This document shows positions 54,668-64,000 of a DNA stretch of 64,000 nt, in pieces. Under the pieces are notes generated by a model, which saw only the letters and a program-made list of their open reading frames with translations, had not been told where the DNA came from and did not search any database. The position numbers and the translations under genes are program-made. Source of the stretch: Novipirellula caenicola. GTDB lineage: Bacteria; Planctomycetota; Planctomycetia; Pirellulales; Pirellulaceae. The DNA lies in contig NZ_BAABRO010000001.1 in assembly GCF_039545035.1 (NCBI RefSeq), positions 992,001 to 1,056,000 of the forward strand, read 5' to 3'. Within the stretch, counting starts at the first letter, position 1. Every line of letters starts with the position of its first letter.

Positions 54668-57115
54668 CTATTGGTTGAGTGCGAAGAGGACCAGGTTGGC
54701 GACGATCTTGGCGGCGTCATCGGTGGGGTAACCGGGGCACTGGACCGAGTTCTGACTCTCCAGTGCACAGCTGATGTCCAGTGGTGAAAAGAAGACACTT
54801 GCCATACCGTCGACCGTGGCAAACTCGATCATCGGTGCGCTGCTGCGGCGATCAACCACTTGCCCCGCACCACGGCCAGTCGGTCTGCGGATGGTCACCG
54901 ACGTGATGTCGAATCCGCCATAGGCACTGGTCAATGCAGGATGCGAACCAGCCATCGTCTCGAGCGTCGAACTCGGTAATAGCAACGCCATTTCTCGGCG
55001 AAACGATTTGGCGAACGCTTCGTTGCCGCAAATCGCGGTGCCAATCACAAAGCCGCCGTTTTTAATGTATTCGGCCAGAGCCCGACGTTGGTCCGCGGTC
55101 AAATCAAACTCGGTGCGTCCATGCATCCACAACACGGGAACGCCGCTCAAACCGGCCGATTCAATCTGGACCGGTTGATCGGCCGCGACGATGTCGATCG
55201 GCACCCGGCGGCGAATCAATTCGGCCGCATTGGGGATCGCTCGCCGAGCCTCCTCGCCGCCGGCCCCCAATGACAACATGGCGACTTCGATCGATCCACG
55301 CGTCGGCTGCGGTGCATCCGCAGCGTCCAACACGACCCGTTTTTCCAACTTGTCTTTCAGTTCACGACCAGTGGCATATGCGATCACGTTTTCGCCGATC
55401 CGCACCGCGACATCCAATTGTTTTCGCACAGGCTCGGACACCTCGCGACGTGAAAACAACACATCGCTCAATTCCCAGCGACACGACAAAGAATTTGGAA
55501 CGTAAAACACGGCGGTTCGGCAACACGCTTGAACCCCGTAGACCCAAAAATCCTTGTCGATCAATGGGATCGACGCTGGTGCCACTTCATGCTGGGCAAA
55601 CCACACCGGATGACTCGGTGGCAATCGGTCCAGCGGCGCTCCGTCGAACCATTTTGCACACAACTCGCGAACGCTCGCTTCGAATCCCGACGCGTCTCCG
55701 CAGCCATCGCCCGCTTGGGCTTCGAACAAGATCGTGCCCCCTTGCTCGATATACTCGCCCAAGTTTTCGACCAACTCAGGCGAGAAATTCAGCGATGCCT
55801 TGCCGCTGATCACCAGCACCGGCGTCTGCAGCAAATCTTCGACCGACGCAGCGCGGCCCTTATCGTGTTGACCGACGATGGTTTGCCAAGTCAGATCGCG
55901 GCCCCAGTCGCGTTCGACATGCCGGACCAATTGTTTGAGTCCCTCGGGGTGCGATTGCCACTGGTTCGCCGGTTGGCTTTCGTATTGCAATTGCCCTGCG
56001 ACGACTTGGCGTTTGCCTTTGCTGAGAAACAACAACGCGAACGAGGTGGCAATGTCGCGATTGTTTTCCATCACGCCTGTCCCCGACCAAAATCCTTGGA
56101 ATTGATCATGGGCCTCGAGCAATTGTTCGGCGCCTTCGCGATACCAATCATGACCACCGATAAAGCGTCGTCCCGACAACCGGCCAACACGTTCGAGTGC
56201 GTACAGGTAATAGTAAAAGGTCATCGAATCACCGCCCGGATTGACTTTGGTGGTAAACCGATCCCCCAGCCACTGCAGCCCCGCCTGGACGGGATCTTTT
56301 TCCGGCGATTCGTTTCCGCAGCACTGGATCGTATCGCCGACGATTTTTGAGCTGCCGGCAGCGGTGCCATCGCGGCCGATGATCATCGATGCGATTCCGG
56401 CGCACGTCATACTGCCGGTCGGCGGTTGGCTGCTGCCGTATCCCCATCCGCCGCTGCTACGCTGGATCTTTTCCCAATAGGCGATCGAGCGTTCGAATAC
56501 AGCCGGGTCAATTTCGATGCCACGATCTTTCGCAGCACCAAGTGCGAGAATGGCGAACTGGGTATTCGAAGGGTCGCCGTTGCCAAGCCCGTTACCGTAG
56601 CTCCAACTTCCCGCACGCCCACTGCCCCGTGGGTCGCGTTGCGAATTGATCAACCAGCGAACGTTGCGGCGGATGCGGTCCAGGTCACCGGCGGCACCAA
56701 GTTGACAGTAGACGAGCGTTTGCAGAGCGACCGAATAGGTTTCGTTGGGCTCATACAACCGCAGGTACCGCATGGCACGAATCATATCGGGATCGTCACG
56801 CGAAACGCCTGCGTTGAGCAGCGAGAGCGTACACAGCGCCGTCAACCCGCACGATTGGCTGCCGTATTCGTTCCATCCGCCGCGGTCGGTTTGCGAACTG
56901 CGAAGATAGGCAACCCCGCGATCGATCGCTCGCTGCACGCTGGCCGCGTCAATCTCGGCAGCATACGTAGGACGGATCATCTCGGTAAGCAACAAAAGCG
57001 TCGCAAAAACGATCGTTCCGACTTGGCGTCCTCCCGCCATCATCAATACATGTCTAAGATAACTCGACGAGAAAGTTTCCCGTACCTCGGCAAAGGAATG
57101 TACGTTTTTCATCAT
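54668..57115 (-). CDS. DUF4159 / squalene-cyclase-like repeat protein
   Basis: An 815-residue protein with a signal peptide (about 20-45). The first half (about 60-400) has alpha-toroid repeats of the prenyltransferase/squalene-cyclase type: RGGWNEYGSQSCGLTALCTLSLLNAG and SSGGWGYGSSQPPTGSMTCAG. The second half has DUF4159-like features (VLWMHGRTEFDLTADQRRALAEYIKNGGFVIGTA). The family is common next to MoxR/BatA operons in planctomycetes. ATG 57115 (or 57112) is chosen; a frame to 57139 would overlap the divergent MoxR gene. Role unknown, possibly binding of a secreted ligand. Confidence 0.8.
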   Translation of the reverse strand: MMKNVHSFAEVRETFSSSYLRHVLMMAGGRQVGTIVFATLLLLTEMIRPTYAAEIDAASVQRAIDRGVAYLRSSQTDRGGWNEYGSQSCGLTALCTLSLLNAGVSRDDPDMIRAMRYLRLYEPNETYSVALQTLVYCQLGAAGDLDRIRRNVRWLINSQRDPRGSGRAGSWSYGNGLGNGDPSNTQFAILALGAAKDRGIEIDPAVFERSIAYWEKIQRSSGGWGYGSSQPPTGSMTCAGIASMIIGRDGTAAGSSKIVGDTIQCCGNESPEKDPVQAGLQWLGDRFTTKVNPGGDSMTFYYYLYALERVGRLSGRRFIGGHDWYREGAEQLLEAHDQFQGFWSGTGVMENNRDIATSFALLFLSKGKRQVVAGQLQYESQPANQWQSHPEGLKQLVRHVERDWGRDLTWQTIVGQHDKGRAASVEDLLQTPVLVISGKASLNFSPELVENLGEYIEQGGTILFEAQAGDGCGDASGFEASVRELCAKWFDGAPLDRLPPSHPVWFAQHEVAPASIPLIDKDFWVYGVQACCRTAVFYVPNSLSCRWELSDVLFSRREVSEPVRKQLDVAVRIGENVIAYATGRELKDKLEKRVVLDAADAPQPTRGSIEVAMLSLGAGGEEARRAIPNAAELIRRRVPIDIVAADQPVQIESAGLSGVPVLWMHGRTEFDLTADQRRALAEYIKNGGFVIGTAICGNEAFAKSFRREMALLLPSSTLETMAGSHPALTSAYGGFDITSVTIRRPTGRGAGQVVDRRSSAPMIEFATVDGMASVFFSPLDISCALESQNSVQCPGYPTDDAAKIVANLVLFALNQ

Positions 57116-58172
57116 GACTAGTCCTCCTCCTGCACCCAATTCCCCCCCACCGAACCAACCGGCGCGGAATTTAGGTGACGTGTTACGCGAGTTTTCTCAG
57201 CATCAGCAAACGATGCGGGCCGAGCTTGCCAAGGTCATTGTGGGCCAATCCGATACGATCGAGCAATTGCTGGCCGCCATCTTCACCCGCGGCCATTGTC
57301 TGCTCGAGGGCGTTCCGGGGTTGGCCAAAACGCTGATGGTCAGCACGTTGGCTGAAATCCTTGACGTTTCCTTCAAGCGTATTCAGTTTACACCGGATTT
57401 GATGCCCTCGGATATCACCGGCACCCAGGTGATGGAAGAAAACGAGTCGGGGCGACGAAGTTTCCGCTTTGTCCAAGGTCCGATCTTTACCAACATCCTG
57501 CTGGCGGACGAAATCAACCGAACGCCCCCGAAAACTCAGGCGGCGCTATTAGAGGCGATGCAGGAGCGGCAAATCACCGTGGGAACGGAAACGTATCCTT
57601 TGACGCCTCCCTTCTTTACGATCGCCACGCAGAACCCGATCGAGCAAGAAGGAACCTATCCGCTTCCCGAAGCTCAGCTCGACCGATTCATGTTCAACAT
57701 CAAAGTCGGCTACCCGACGGCATCCGAAGAAGAACAAATCCTGACAGCGACCACCCGAGGCGAAACGCAATCCGTCAACAAGGTGCTGTCGTCTCGCGCG
57801 ATTCTAAACATCCAAAAGCTGGTTTCCAGCATCGCGGTCAATCCGCTGGTGATTCGTTATGTCGCACAGCTGGTCCGTGCGACTCGCCCCAAAGACGAAA
57901 CGGCGCCCCAGTACATTCGCGACCTCGTCGACTGGGGTGCGGGTCCTCGCGCGGGCCAGAACCTGATCAACGGCGGTAAAGCGATCGCGGCGATGAACGG
58001 CCGGTTCAGTGTCGATCCGAGCGACATCCAGCGGATTGCCATTCCTGTGCTGCGTCACCGAATCGCGACCAATTTCCAAGCTCAAGCCGAGGGCATGGAC
58101 ACCGACGCGGTGATCGAGCGACTGCTCAAAGACATCCCCGTTCCCGAACCGGAAAAGATGACGAAGTCGTAA
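57114..58172 (+). CDS. MoxR-family AAA+ ATPase
   Basis: A 352-residue MoxR protein. Walker A EGVPGLAKT (65-73), Walker B LLADEIN, TIATQNPIEQEGTYPLPEAQLDRFMF and the C-terminal lid WGAGPRAGQNLI are all present. It starts the four-gene run MoxR-DUF58-BatA-like-VWA (57114-63890), each linked by 2 to 30 bp or overlaps. MoxR ATPases remodel or activate their VWA partners. Its ATG at 57114 overlaps the start of the divergent DUF4159 gene. Confidence 0.93.
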   Translation: MTSPPPAPNSPPPNQPARNLGDVLREFSQHQQTMRAELAKVIVGQSDTIEQLLAAIFTRGHCLLEGVPGLAKTLMVSTLAEILDVSFKRIQFTPDLMPSDITGTQVMEENESGRRSFRFVQGPIFTNILLADEINRTPPKTQAALLEAMQERQITVGTETYPLTPPFFTIATQNPIEQEGTYPLPEAQLDRFMFNIKVGYPTASEEEQILTATTRGETQSVNKVLSSRAILNIQKLVSSIAVNPLVIRYVAQLVRATRPKDETAPQYIRDLVDWGAGPRAGQNLINGGKAIAAMNGRFSVDPSDIQRIAIPVLRHRIATNFQAQAEGMDTDAVIERLLKDIPVPEPEKMTKS

Positions 58173-58174
58173 TC

Positions 58175-59062
58175 GTGGCCTCACTGCTTTCCCCCGAATC
58201 GATCCAACAAATCAAACGACTCGACCTGCGTGCGAGGATGGTCGTGCGTGGATTTTTGCAGGGGTTGCACTCCAGTCCGTTTCATGGGTTTTCGGTCCAG
58301 TTCAGCGAACACCGACGCTATAACCGGGGCGACGATCCGAAACTGATTGATTGGTTGGTCTACGCCAAAACGGACAAGTATTACGTCAAACGTTTTGAAG
58401 CGGAAACCAATCTGACAGGCTATTTGGCGATCGATTTGTCTAAGTCGATGGGATTTACCGAGAGCCAGAGCATGACCAAGTTCGAATACGCCACCTGCTT
58501 GGCAGCGTCGTTGACCTATTTGATGACGATGCAGCAAGACCCGGTGGGATTGTTGACGCTGGGTGAGAAAGTCCGTGCGGAGTTGCCGGCACGAAGCCGA
58601 CGGGGACATCTGGGCGACGTGATGGCGCGATTGACCCAAATGAAACCCGAGGGCAACACCGATTTAGCGGCGTCGCTGACTCAAGTCGCGGCGATGTTGA
58701 AACATCATTCGCTGGTCATGCTGTTCTCGGACCTATTGGACGATTCCGAAGCGACGCTCTCCGCGTTGGCTCGGCTGCGTCATGGCGGTCACGATGTGAT
58801 CGTTTTCCACATTCTCGACGAAGCCGAAGTCAATTTTCCCTACGACGGTCCGGTTCAATTCGAAGACAGCGAGACCAGCGAGACGATTACGGTGGACGCG
58901 ACGGGATTTCGCGAAGATTATTTAACGCAACTGAATGAGTTCCGCGACAACTTTCGAGAGCGTTGTGCCAATTTGCGAATCGACTATGTGCCGCTGGACA
59001 CCAGCATGCCGTTTGACAAAGCGTTGACGGAATACCTGATGCAGCGACAAAAGTCCAAGTAA
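58175..59062 (+). CDS. DUF58-domain protein
   Basis: A 295-residue protein with the DUF58 signature FSVQFSEHRRYNRGDDPKLIDWLVYAKTDKYYVKRFE (about 42-78) and a VWA-like core with LAIDLSKSMGF. DUF58 proteins act with MoxR in several operons, perhaps as a substrate-binding partner. The start is GTG 58175, 2 bp after the MoxR stop. The other MoxR cluster in this window has no DUF58 gene. Confidence 0.92.
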   Translation: MASLLSPESIQQIKRLDLRARMVVRGFLQGLHSSPFHGFSVQFSEHRRYNRGDDPKLIDWLVYAKTDKYYVKRFEAETNLTGYLAIDLSKSMGFTESQSMTKFEYATCLAASLTYLMTMQQDPVGLLTLGEKVRAELPARSRRGHLGDVMARLTQMKPEGNTDLAASLTQVAAMLKHHSLVMLFSDLLDDSEATLSALARLRHGGHDVIVFHILDEAEVNFPYDGPVQFEDSETSETITVDATGFREDYLTQLNEFRDNFRERCANLRIDYVPLDTSMPFDKALTEYLMQRQKSK

Positions 59063-59088
59063 CTTGAAACCAGCGGTAAGACAATCTC

Positions 59089-61620
59089 GTGACGTTTTTA
59101 AATGCAACTCTGATGCTAGGTCTCGCGGCAGCCGCCGTGCCGATCGTGCTGCATTTTTTGTCGCGGCGAGAGCCCAAGAAGGTGGTATTCCCCTCGCTCC
59201 GATTTTTGACGCAGCGATACGAGACAAACCGCAGCCGCTTGAAGATTCGTCGTTGGTGGTTGCTAGCGCTGCGGATCGCGGCGATCGCGGCTGTCGCGTT
59301 CGCGTTCGCGCGTCCGGTGATCCACCAATCGCTTTCCCTGACTTGGGTGACCATCGGTTTGGTGGCCGCCGCAGGCCTAGGCATGCTGATTTTGGCAGGG
59401 ATTGCGTTTGCGCGAGGCTTTTCGCCACCGCTGCGTTATGCATTGACGGGCATCGCATTACTGGCATTGTTGTCGGCGATCATTTGGGGTGGTGTGACCT
59501 ATGCAACCGGGCCACGACCGGCCACCGACATGGCGTCTCCGGTGGCAATGGCAATCGTGATCGACAATTCCGCCACCTCCGGATGGCAGACCAACAACGA
59601 CAACCGCATGCAGCGAATTGAATCGTTGGCCGAATGGATTGTCGCTCGCGTGCCTCGCAGCAGCCGGATTGCGGTCATCGATCGAACGACAAGCCCTGCG
59701 TCCTTTGCACTGGACAGCGCTAGTGCACTGTCACAAATCGAACAAATCAAACCGCTGGCCGTGACGCAGCCGATCACCAGCCGGATAGCCGCAGCGATTG
59801 GCCTGGTTCAATCAAGTGACCTTTCGGCACGAGCGGTGATCGTGATTAGCGACCTCAGTGAATCGAGTTGGCAACAGGCGATCGATGACGCCGACACTCG
59901 ACTATTGTTGGAAACCGAACCCACCGTCAATTTAACGCTGGTGGATCTGGGTGATTTCGAAGGCAGCAATCGTTTTGTTTCTTCGCTGCAAGTGTCCGAT
60001 TTGACGCCGCCCGCCGCAACGCCCGTATCGGTATCGGCCCGTGTGGGGATCGCCGGTCAAGTGAACGAGAAAGGACAATCGATCACGGCTGAATTGGAAA
60101 TGTATGACACCGATCCCGCATTGCCTGTGATCCGTGATGGCAAGGTTCAACGTCCGAAACTGCAAAGTGTCGATCGCACCAGCGTGCGACTTAGCGGCAG
60201 CGGAACGGCCGAGGTTCTGTTGACCGTGCCGCCGATGCCGGTCGGGACACATCACGGGCAAATCCGTTTGATCGGCGACGACCCGATCGCACTCGACAAC
60301 GTTCGCTATTTTTCGATCGAAGTGTTGCCGGCGTCCCCCGTGTTGATCGTCAGCGATAGTGAAGAAGAAGCTCGCGTGATGGGCCAATCGATGACCGCGC
60401 CGTTAACGATCGATGACCCGAATGCAGAATACCGAGTGGAATCGATTCGCTACCAAGATTTTGCCGTCGTCCGGCTGGCCGATTTTGACGCCGTGATGTT
60501 ATTGGACCCGCCCAATCGCGCGCTCCAAGATCCGCAACTTGCCCAATACATAGGTCGCGGAGGTGGCGCTTTTATCGCACTCGGGCCGGCGGCCGAGACG
60601 ACATCCGAGGCTTCCCAAACATGGCCCAAACTCGTCCGTCGTTGGCGAGTGCCCGAACCAGGCTCGTTTTTGCAACCGCTGAATCAATCGCATCCGCTGC
60701 TCGCTCCGCTCAGCAACATTGCGGGTGGCGTGCCATGGAACCAATTTCGCATTTTCCAATACTGGCAAATCGAATCACGCCCCCAAGACACGGTCAAACT
60801 TCGCCGATTGGCACAATTCGCCGGGACCGAACATGCGTCGCTGGTCGAGCTGACGAACGTCGACGCGAACACGCCGGGCCGCGTTGTGATGATGACCACA
60901 CCGCTGCCCGCGTTGGCCAATACGACTCGCCGCTGGAACGAACTGTTCAGCGGCACCGATGCTTGGCCCGCTTTTTTGTTGGTTCGCGAGCTGGCCGATT
61001 ACTTGACGCAGCGTTCAGCGGGCCTGCGTGATTCGTTGGTCGGTCAACCGCACACCATCACCCTCGTCGATTCGGACGCCACCATCGTCGATTCGGACAT
61101 GGCATCCGGCGGACGCGGCGATAACGCGTCGCCGCTGGTCAATGATTCCGCCCCGACGACGGCAGCGGCCAAACCCGCGGGCGAGCGATTGACGCGTCGC
61201 TACCAACTTTACCCACCGGGTGACGACAGCTCGATTCCGATCGATGTCGATATCGACGCTCGACAATTTACGATCACCAACATCAATGCCGCGGGAACGT
61301 ACTGGGTTCGCGGCCCCGAGCTGCATACCGGTTTCTCAGCGAACATCTCGGATTCCGCCACACGACTGAACCGCGTTGATCCCGAGACGCTCGTCAATTC
61401 GTTCTCCAGTGAGCATGTGCGTCTGGTTACCGACCGCGAAGAAATCGATTTACGAGGCGATCAAGACAGCCAACGAGTCTCGCTACATTCCCCGGCGATG
61501 CTATTGGCATTGGTCGTGTTTTTGATGGAACAGATTTTGGGGAATCGTTTTTATCGTAAACGCGATAGTGCTCGGTCGTCGATCAAGGCAACGTCCACTG
61601 CTGCGGGGGCCACCGCGTGA
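59089..61620 (+). CDS. BatA-like membrane protein
   Basis: An 843-residue protein. The N-terminus (LMLGLAAAAVPIVLHFLSRREPKKVVFPSLRFL) with a following transmembrane helix is the typical BatA/'N-terminal double-transmembrane' domain; further spans lie near 80-150. The next part (about 150-280) resembles a VWA domain but lacks a clear MIDAS (MAIVIDNSATSGW). A class-I glutamine-amidotransferase-like region follows (about 410-520). The start is GTG 59089. It overlaps the next gene by 4 bp (GTGA). Role: partner of MoxR/DUF58, substrate unknown. Confidence 0.85.
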   Translation: MTFLNATLMLGLAAAAVPIVLHFLSRREPKKVVFPSLRFLTQRYETNRSRLKIRRWWLLALRIAAIAAVAFAFARPVIHQSLSLTWVTIGLVAAAGLGMLILAGIAFARGFSPPLRYALTGIALLALLSAIIWGGVTYATGPRPATDMASPVAMAIVIDNSATSGWQTNNDNRMQRIESLAEWIVARVPRSSRIAVIDRTTSPASFALDSASALSQIEQIKPLAVTQPITSRIAAAIGLVQSSDLSARAVIVISDLSESSWQQAIDDADTRLLLETEPTVNLTLVDLGDFEGSNRFVSSLQVSDLTPPAATPVSVSARVGIAGQVNEKGQSITAELEMYDTDPALPVIRDGKVQRPKLQSVDRTSVRLSGSGTAEVLLTVPPMPVGTHHGQIRLIGDDPIALDNVRYFSIEVLPASPVLIVSDSEEEARVMGQSMTAPLTIDDPNAEYRVESIRYQDFAVVRLADFDAVMLLDPPNRALQDPQLAQYIGRGGGAFIALGPAAETTSEASQTWPKLVRRWRVPEPGSFLQPLNQSHPLLAPLSNIAGGVPWNQFRIFQYWQIESRPQDTVKLRRLAQFAGTEHASLVELTNVDANTPGRVVMMTTPLPALANTTRRWNELFSGTDAWPAFLLVRELADYLTQRSAGLRDSLVGQPHTITLVDSDATIVDSDMASGGRGDNASPLVNDSAPTTAAAKPAGERLTRRYQLYPPGDDSSIPIDVDIDARQFTITNINAAGTYWVRGPELHTGFSANISDSATRLNRVDPETLVNSFSSEHVRLVTDREEIDLRGDQDSQRVSLHSPAMLLALVVFLMEQILGNRFYRKRDSARSSIKATSTAAGATA

Positions 61621-63890
61621 GTTCGTTTTTGATCGAACCGATCTATCATTCCGCCTTCGTTGCCACTTTGGTTTCGCTGTTGGTCGTGGTGGTTTTGGTC
61701 TTGGTAACGCCACCAACCGAGAATCCGAAACAGCGTCGATGGTTGATTGGGCTTCGTTTTCTTGCCGCCTTTATTTTGATGCTGGCGATATTTCGGCCTG
61801 GCTTTGTCCAAACCGATACACGACCGGCCGAAGCAACGTTGGTCGTGGCGGTGGACACATCGCGAAGCATGACGTTTCCCGACGACGACCGCGGCGACCG
61901 ATGGACGCATCAACAACAGGCATGGCAACAACTCGCCGAAGGACTCAGCACGCTCGACGAATCGATGAGCGTGCGTTTGCTTGGCTATGACAAAACGGCG
62001 AGCGAACTGGAAAACACTCTCCCCTCGGCACTGGACAACCGCGTCCCCACGGGCGATTTAACGGACTTGGCCGCCGCCGCGACGGCGGCCATCGCAGCGG
62101 CTCAAGGCCAACCGCTTGCAGGCGTCGTGATCATGGGCGACGGTGCCCAGACGGCTCCCATTGATGGCACCGGAGCCGAACGCATCGCACAGATGCTGAA
62201 GACATGGGGCGTCCCGTTGTGGACCATCCCGATCGGGCCGGCTGGAGGGCAGTCGGCTAACCGCGATGTTGGGATCGACGCATTGCCCGAAAGTTTTCAG
62301 CTGTTTGCCAAGAACGAATTTGACGTCAATTCTCAAGTGCAGTTACGCGGGTTGGCTGGCACCGAAGTGCCGCTGCGTGTTCGCTGGATCGATGAAAAAG
62401 GAAACTCGACCGTCGCAGCGGAGCGACAACTCGTTGCCGAAAAAGCAAACGAAGTCAAAGGAATGTCGCTGCAAGTCATCGCTCCGGCACCGGGTATCTA
62501 TCGATTGAATGTCGAAGTCGATCCGGTCGAAGGCGAATTGGTCACTTCCAACAATTTGCAAACCGCGTTTGTGAATGTTCGCGAAGGAGGCGGGCGGATT
62601 TTGTATCTCGAAGGGGCACCGCGGTTAGAGCAAACCTATCTTCGTGCGGCGCTGAGACGGTTTCCCGATCTCGATTTGACTTACCAGTGGATCCCGAGCG
62701 ATACGTCGGCGCGGTGGCCGATCGGGCTGCGTGATTGGTTTCAAAAAGGCAAGTTCGATATCTATATCATCGGCGACTTGGATGCCGATGCGATTGGCCG
62801 CGAACAATTATCACAGCTGGCACAATCGGTTTCCGACGGAGCCGGGTTGGTGATGCTGGGCGGTTACCACAACTACGACGCCGGTGGTTACGCGAACTCG
62901 CCCTTGGCAGATGTGTTGCCAGTGGAAATGGATGCGTCGCGTCGCATTTCGATCCAATCCGACGAAGTTGACAATCCGCGTTTACAGATCCCCGGCCCCA
63001 TCACGATCAAACGATCGCGTTCGCATCCGATCACCAACATCGGTGGCGACGATCCTGATGCGACCTGGTCGACACTGCCCCGTTTGCTGGGGGCCAACCG
63101 CTTTGTCGGTCCCAAGGTTTCACCTGGGGTCCAGGTGCTACTGGAAACCGCCGACAGCGATCCATTGTTGGTGGTCGGTGAATACGGACGCGGGCGGACC
63201 GCAGCGGTCGCGTTTGATTCGACTTGGCGGTGGTGGCGTGAAGGCCGCAGCGAAGCGTATCGACGGTATTGGCGTCAATTGGCGTTATGGCTACTGTCGC
63301 GAGAAGAGGACTCGGGGGACCGCATCTTTATCGAACTCGATTCGCGACGGTTTGCCAACGAATCGGAGATCGGTTTCCGCGCTCGGTTGAGCTCGCTGAC
63401 GGACGAACCGGCCCAGGTCAAATTGACTGCAGCGATCATTGATGAAAACAATCGAATCACAGCAATCACGGACACTGCAAGTTCGACCGTGGCAGGCGAG
63501 CAAACCGTCTCGGGGATGATTCCCAACTTGGAACCAGGCTACTACCGGCTGCAGGTCGCTCCGGCTAATCAAGATGCAAAAATCAAAGCGGAGACATTGG
63601 CATTTCAAGTGATTGACCAGAGTCGTGAAATGTTGATGCCGATGGCCGACCCCGGTTACTTGCGTCAATTGGCTGAGATTACAAAGGATCACGGGGGAGC
63701 CGCGTTTTCGCACGAGGAGATCGACCAATTGATCCAACAGATCGCCGAGCGTCGTCATCAAGCCGAAGCGCCGGTGGTCGAGAAACAGATGCTCGGCGAC
63801 GATCCCGTTAGCGGATGGCTACTGTTTGTGTTGTTCGCCGGTGCATTGTCGACCGAATGGTATTTGCGGCGGCGGTGGGGTTTGGTGTGA
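61617..63890 (+). CDS. VWA / glutamine-amidotransferase-like membrane protein
   Basis: A 757-residue protein with two N-terminal transmembrane helices (about 10-30 and 42-62). A VWA-type domain (about 70-220) begins VVAVDTSRSMTFPDD, with a MIDAS-like DxSxS. A class-I glutamine-amidotransferase-like Rossmann domain follows (about 320-540), with no Cys nucleophile seen, and one more transmembrane helix lies at the end. Fusions of this kind are common in planctomycete and verrucomicrobial MoxR operons. The start is GTG 61617 in a 4-bp overlap. Likely role: the periplasmic or membrane partner of the MoxR complex. Confidence 0.85.
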   Translation: MSSFLIEPIYHSAFVATLVSLLVVVVLVLVTPPTENPKQRRWLIGLRFLAAFILMLAIFRPGFVQTDTRPAEATLVVAVDTSRSMTFPDDDRGDRWTHQQQAWQQLAEGLSTLDESMSVRLLGYDKTASELENTLPSALDNRVPTGDLTDLAAAATAAIAAAQGQPLAGVVIMGDGAQTAPIDGTGAERIAQMLKTWGVPLWTIPIGPAGGQSANRDVGIDALPESFQLFAKNEFDVNSQVQLRGLAGTEVPLRVRWIDEKGNSTVAAERQLVAEKANEVKGMSLQVIAPAPGIYRLNVEVDPVEGELVTSNNLQTAFVNVREGGGRILYLEGAPRLEQTYLRAALRRFPDLDLTYQWIPSDTSARWPIGLRDWFQKGKFDIYIIGDLDADAIGREQLSQLAQSVSDGAGLVMLGGYHNYDAGGYANSPLADVLPVEMDASRRISIQSDEVDNPRLQIPGPITIKRSRSHPITNIGGDDPDATWSTLPRLLGANRFVGPKVSPGVQVLLETADSDPLLVVGEYGRGRTAAVAFDSTWRWWREGRSEAYRRYWRQLALWLLSREEDSGDRIFIELDSRRFANESEIGFRARLSSLTDEPAQVKLTAAIIDENNRITAITDTASSTVAGEQTVSGMIPNLEPGYYRLQVAPANQDAKIKAETLAFQVIDQSREMLMPMADPGYLRQLAEITKDHGGAAFSHEEIDQLIQQIAERRHQAEAPVVEKQMLGDDPVSGWLLFVLFAGALSTEWYLRRRWGLV

Positions 63891-63943
63891 TCGCTGCGTA
63901 TTCCATTGTCGCTGATCGCTCCGCGATCTTGGCGAGAGGCGGA

Positions 63944-64000
63944 ATGGATTCAGCTACTACAACAAATTTAAGGTGGGTAGTATTGGTTGCTTTAGCACTA
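63944..64000 (+). CDS. start of the next gene (partial)
   Basis: An ATG at 63944 with a GAGGCGGA ribosome site just upstream opens a frame of 19 codons that runs off the window. The first residues (MDSATTTNLRWVVLVALAL) look like the beginning of a membrane-anchored protein. It follows the VWA gene by 53 bp and probably belongs to the same operon. Nothing more can be said. Confidence 0.5.
   Translation, partial: MDSATTTNLRWVVLVALAL

Noticed and set aside
1-64000. tRNA, rRNA and riboswitch signals
   Set aside because: No cloverleaf with a TTCGA-type arm, no rRNA core sequence and no known riboswitch motif was recognised while reading; a tRNAscan/Rfam run would be needed to be sure.

Overview
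The window looks like chromosome from a planctomycete of the Pirellulaceae (Rhodopirellula/Novipirellula type). The grounds are its GC-rich but not extreme composition, a DUF1559 prepilin-like protein, a PVC-type cytochrome c / membrane-bound dehydrogenase, MoxR/VWA/BatA clusters, a PEP-CTERM protein, frequent TTG and GTG starts with 4-bp ATGA/TTGA overlaps, and many dispersed palindromic intergenic repeats. Family assignments come from reading the protein sequences; no search was run. No rRNA, tRNA or CRISPR array was recognised.

Layout. 1-926: the tail of an unknown gene facing a small membrane protein gene. 1001-2831: a striking tandem array of about fourteen 129-130 bp units with nested, loop-variable stem-loops. 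2837-10253: a BioF2/CelD-like acetyltransferase, a PQQ-type beta-propeller, LarE, a Ser/Thr kinase, an EboE-like TIM barrel and PdxJ. 10908-14502: a TolQ/ExbB-type channel with an N-terminal zinc ribbon and a long coiled coil, followed by two different single-span partners. 14813-17911: a secreted dehydrogenase-cytochrome c fusion. 18119-24772: a tightly overlapping RDD, SpoIIM, membrane protein, DUF4129-like, DUF4350-like and MoxR operon. 25148-31427: a membrane-anchored P-loop NTPase, a second TolQ-type protein and a 1138-residue Gly-rich protein, a set I cannot assign. 31620-35537: LigA and a secreted beta-helix protein. 36266-38648: five pseudopilin genes on the minus strand. 38764-48754: astD and astB, split by an accessory block with small hypotheticals, a PEP-CTERM protein, a DUF1559 protein with a small lipoprotein, and mobile repeats. 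48893-52314: an ECF sigma factor with an anti-sigma/VWA fusion. 52400-54077: small membrane proteins and a hydrolase remnant. 54668-63890: a DUF4159 protein divergent from MoxR, DUF58, BatA-like and VWA genes; the next gene begins at 63944.

Repeats are a second theme. A 117-bp palindromic, MITE-like element occurs four times with identical length. Three copies have perfect 4-bp target duplications (TTGA, TCGA, TAGA). All four copies sit at the same point of a short 26-bp hairpin repeat that also exists uninterrupted elsewhere in the window, and a local duplication at 35570-36274 holds an empty and a filled site side by side. A second repeat family of about 100-110 bp (three copies) and an inverted pair of about 200-bp REP-like clusters add to this.

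Best candidates for undescribed biology are the structured tandem array (1001-2831), the NTPase-TolQ-Gly-rich protein cluster (25148-31427), the zinc-ribbon TolQ with two TolR-like partners (10908-14502), and the hairpin-targeting MITE family.
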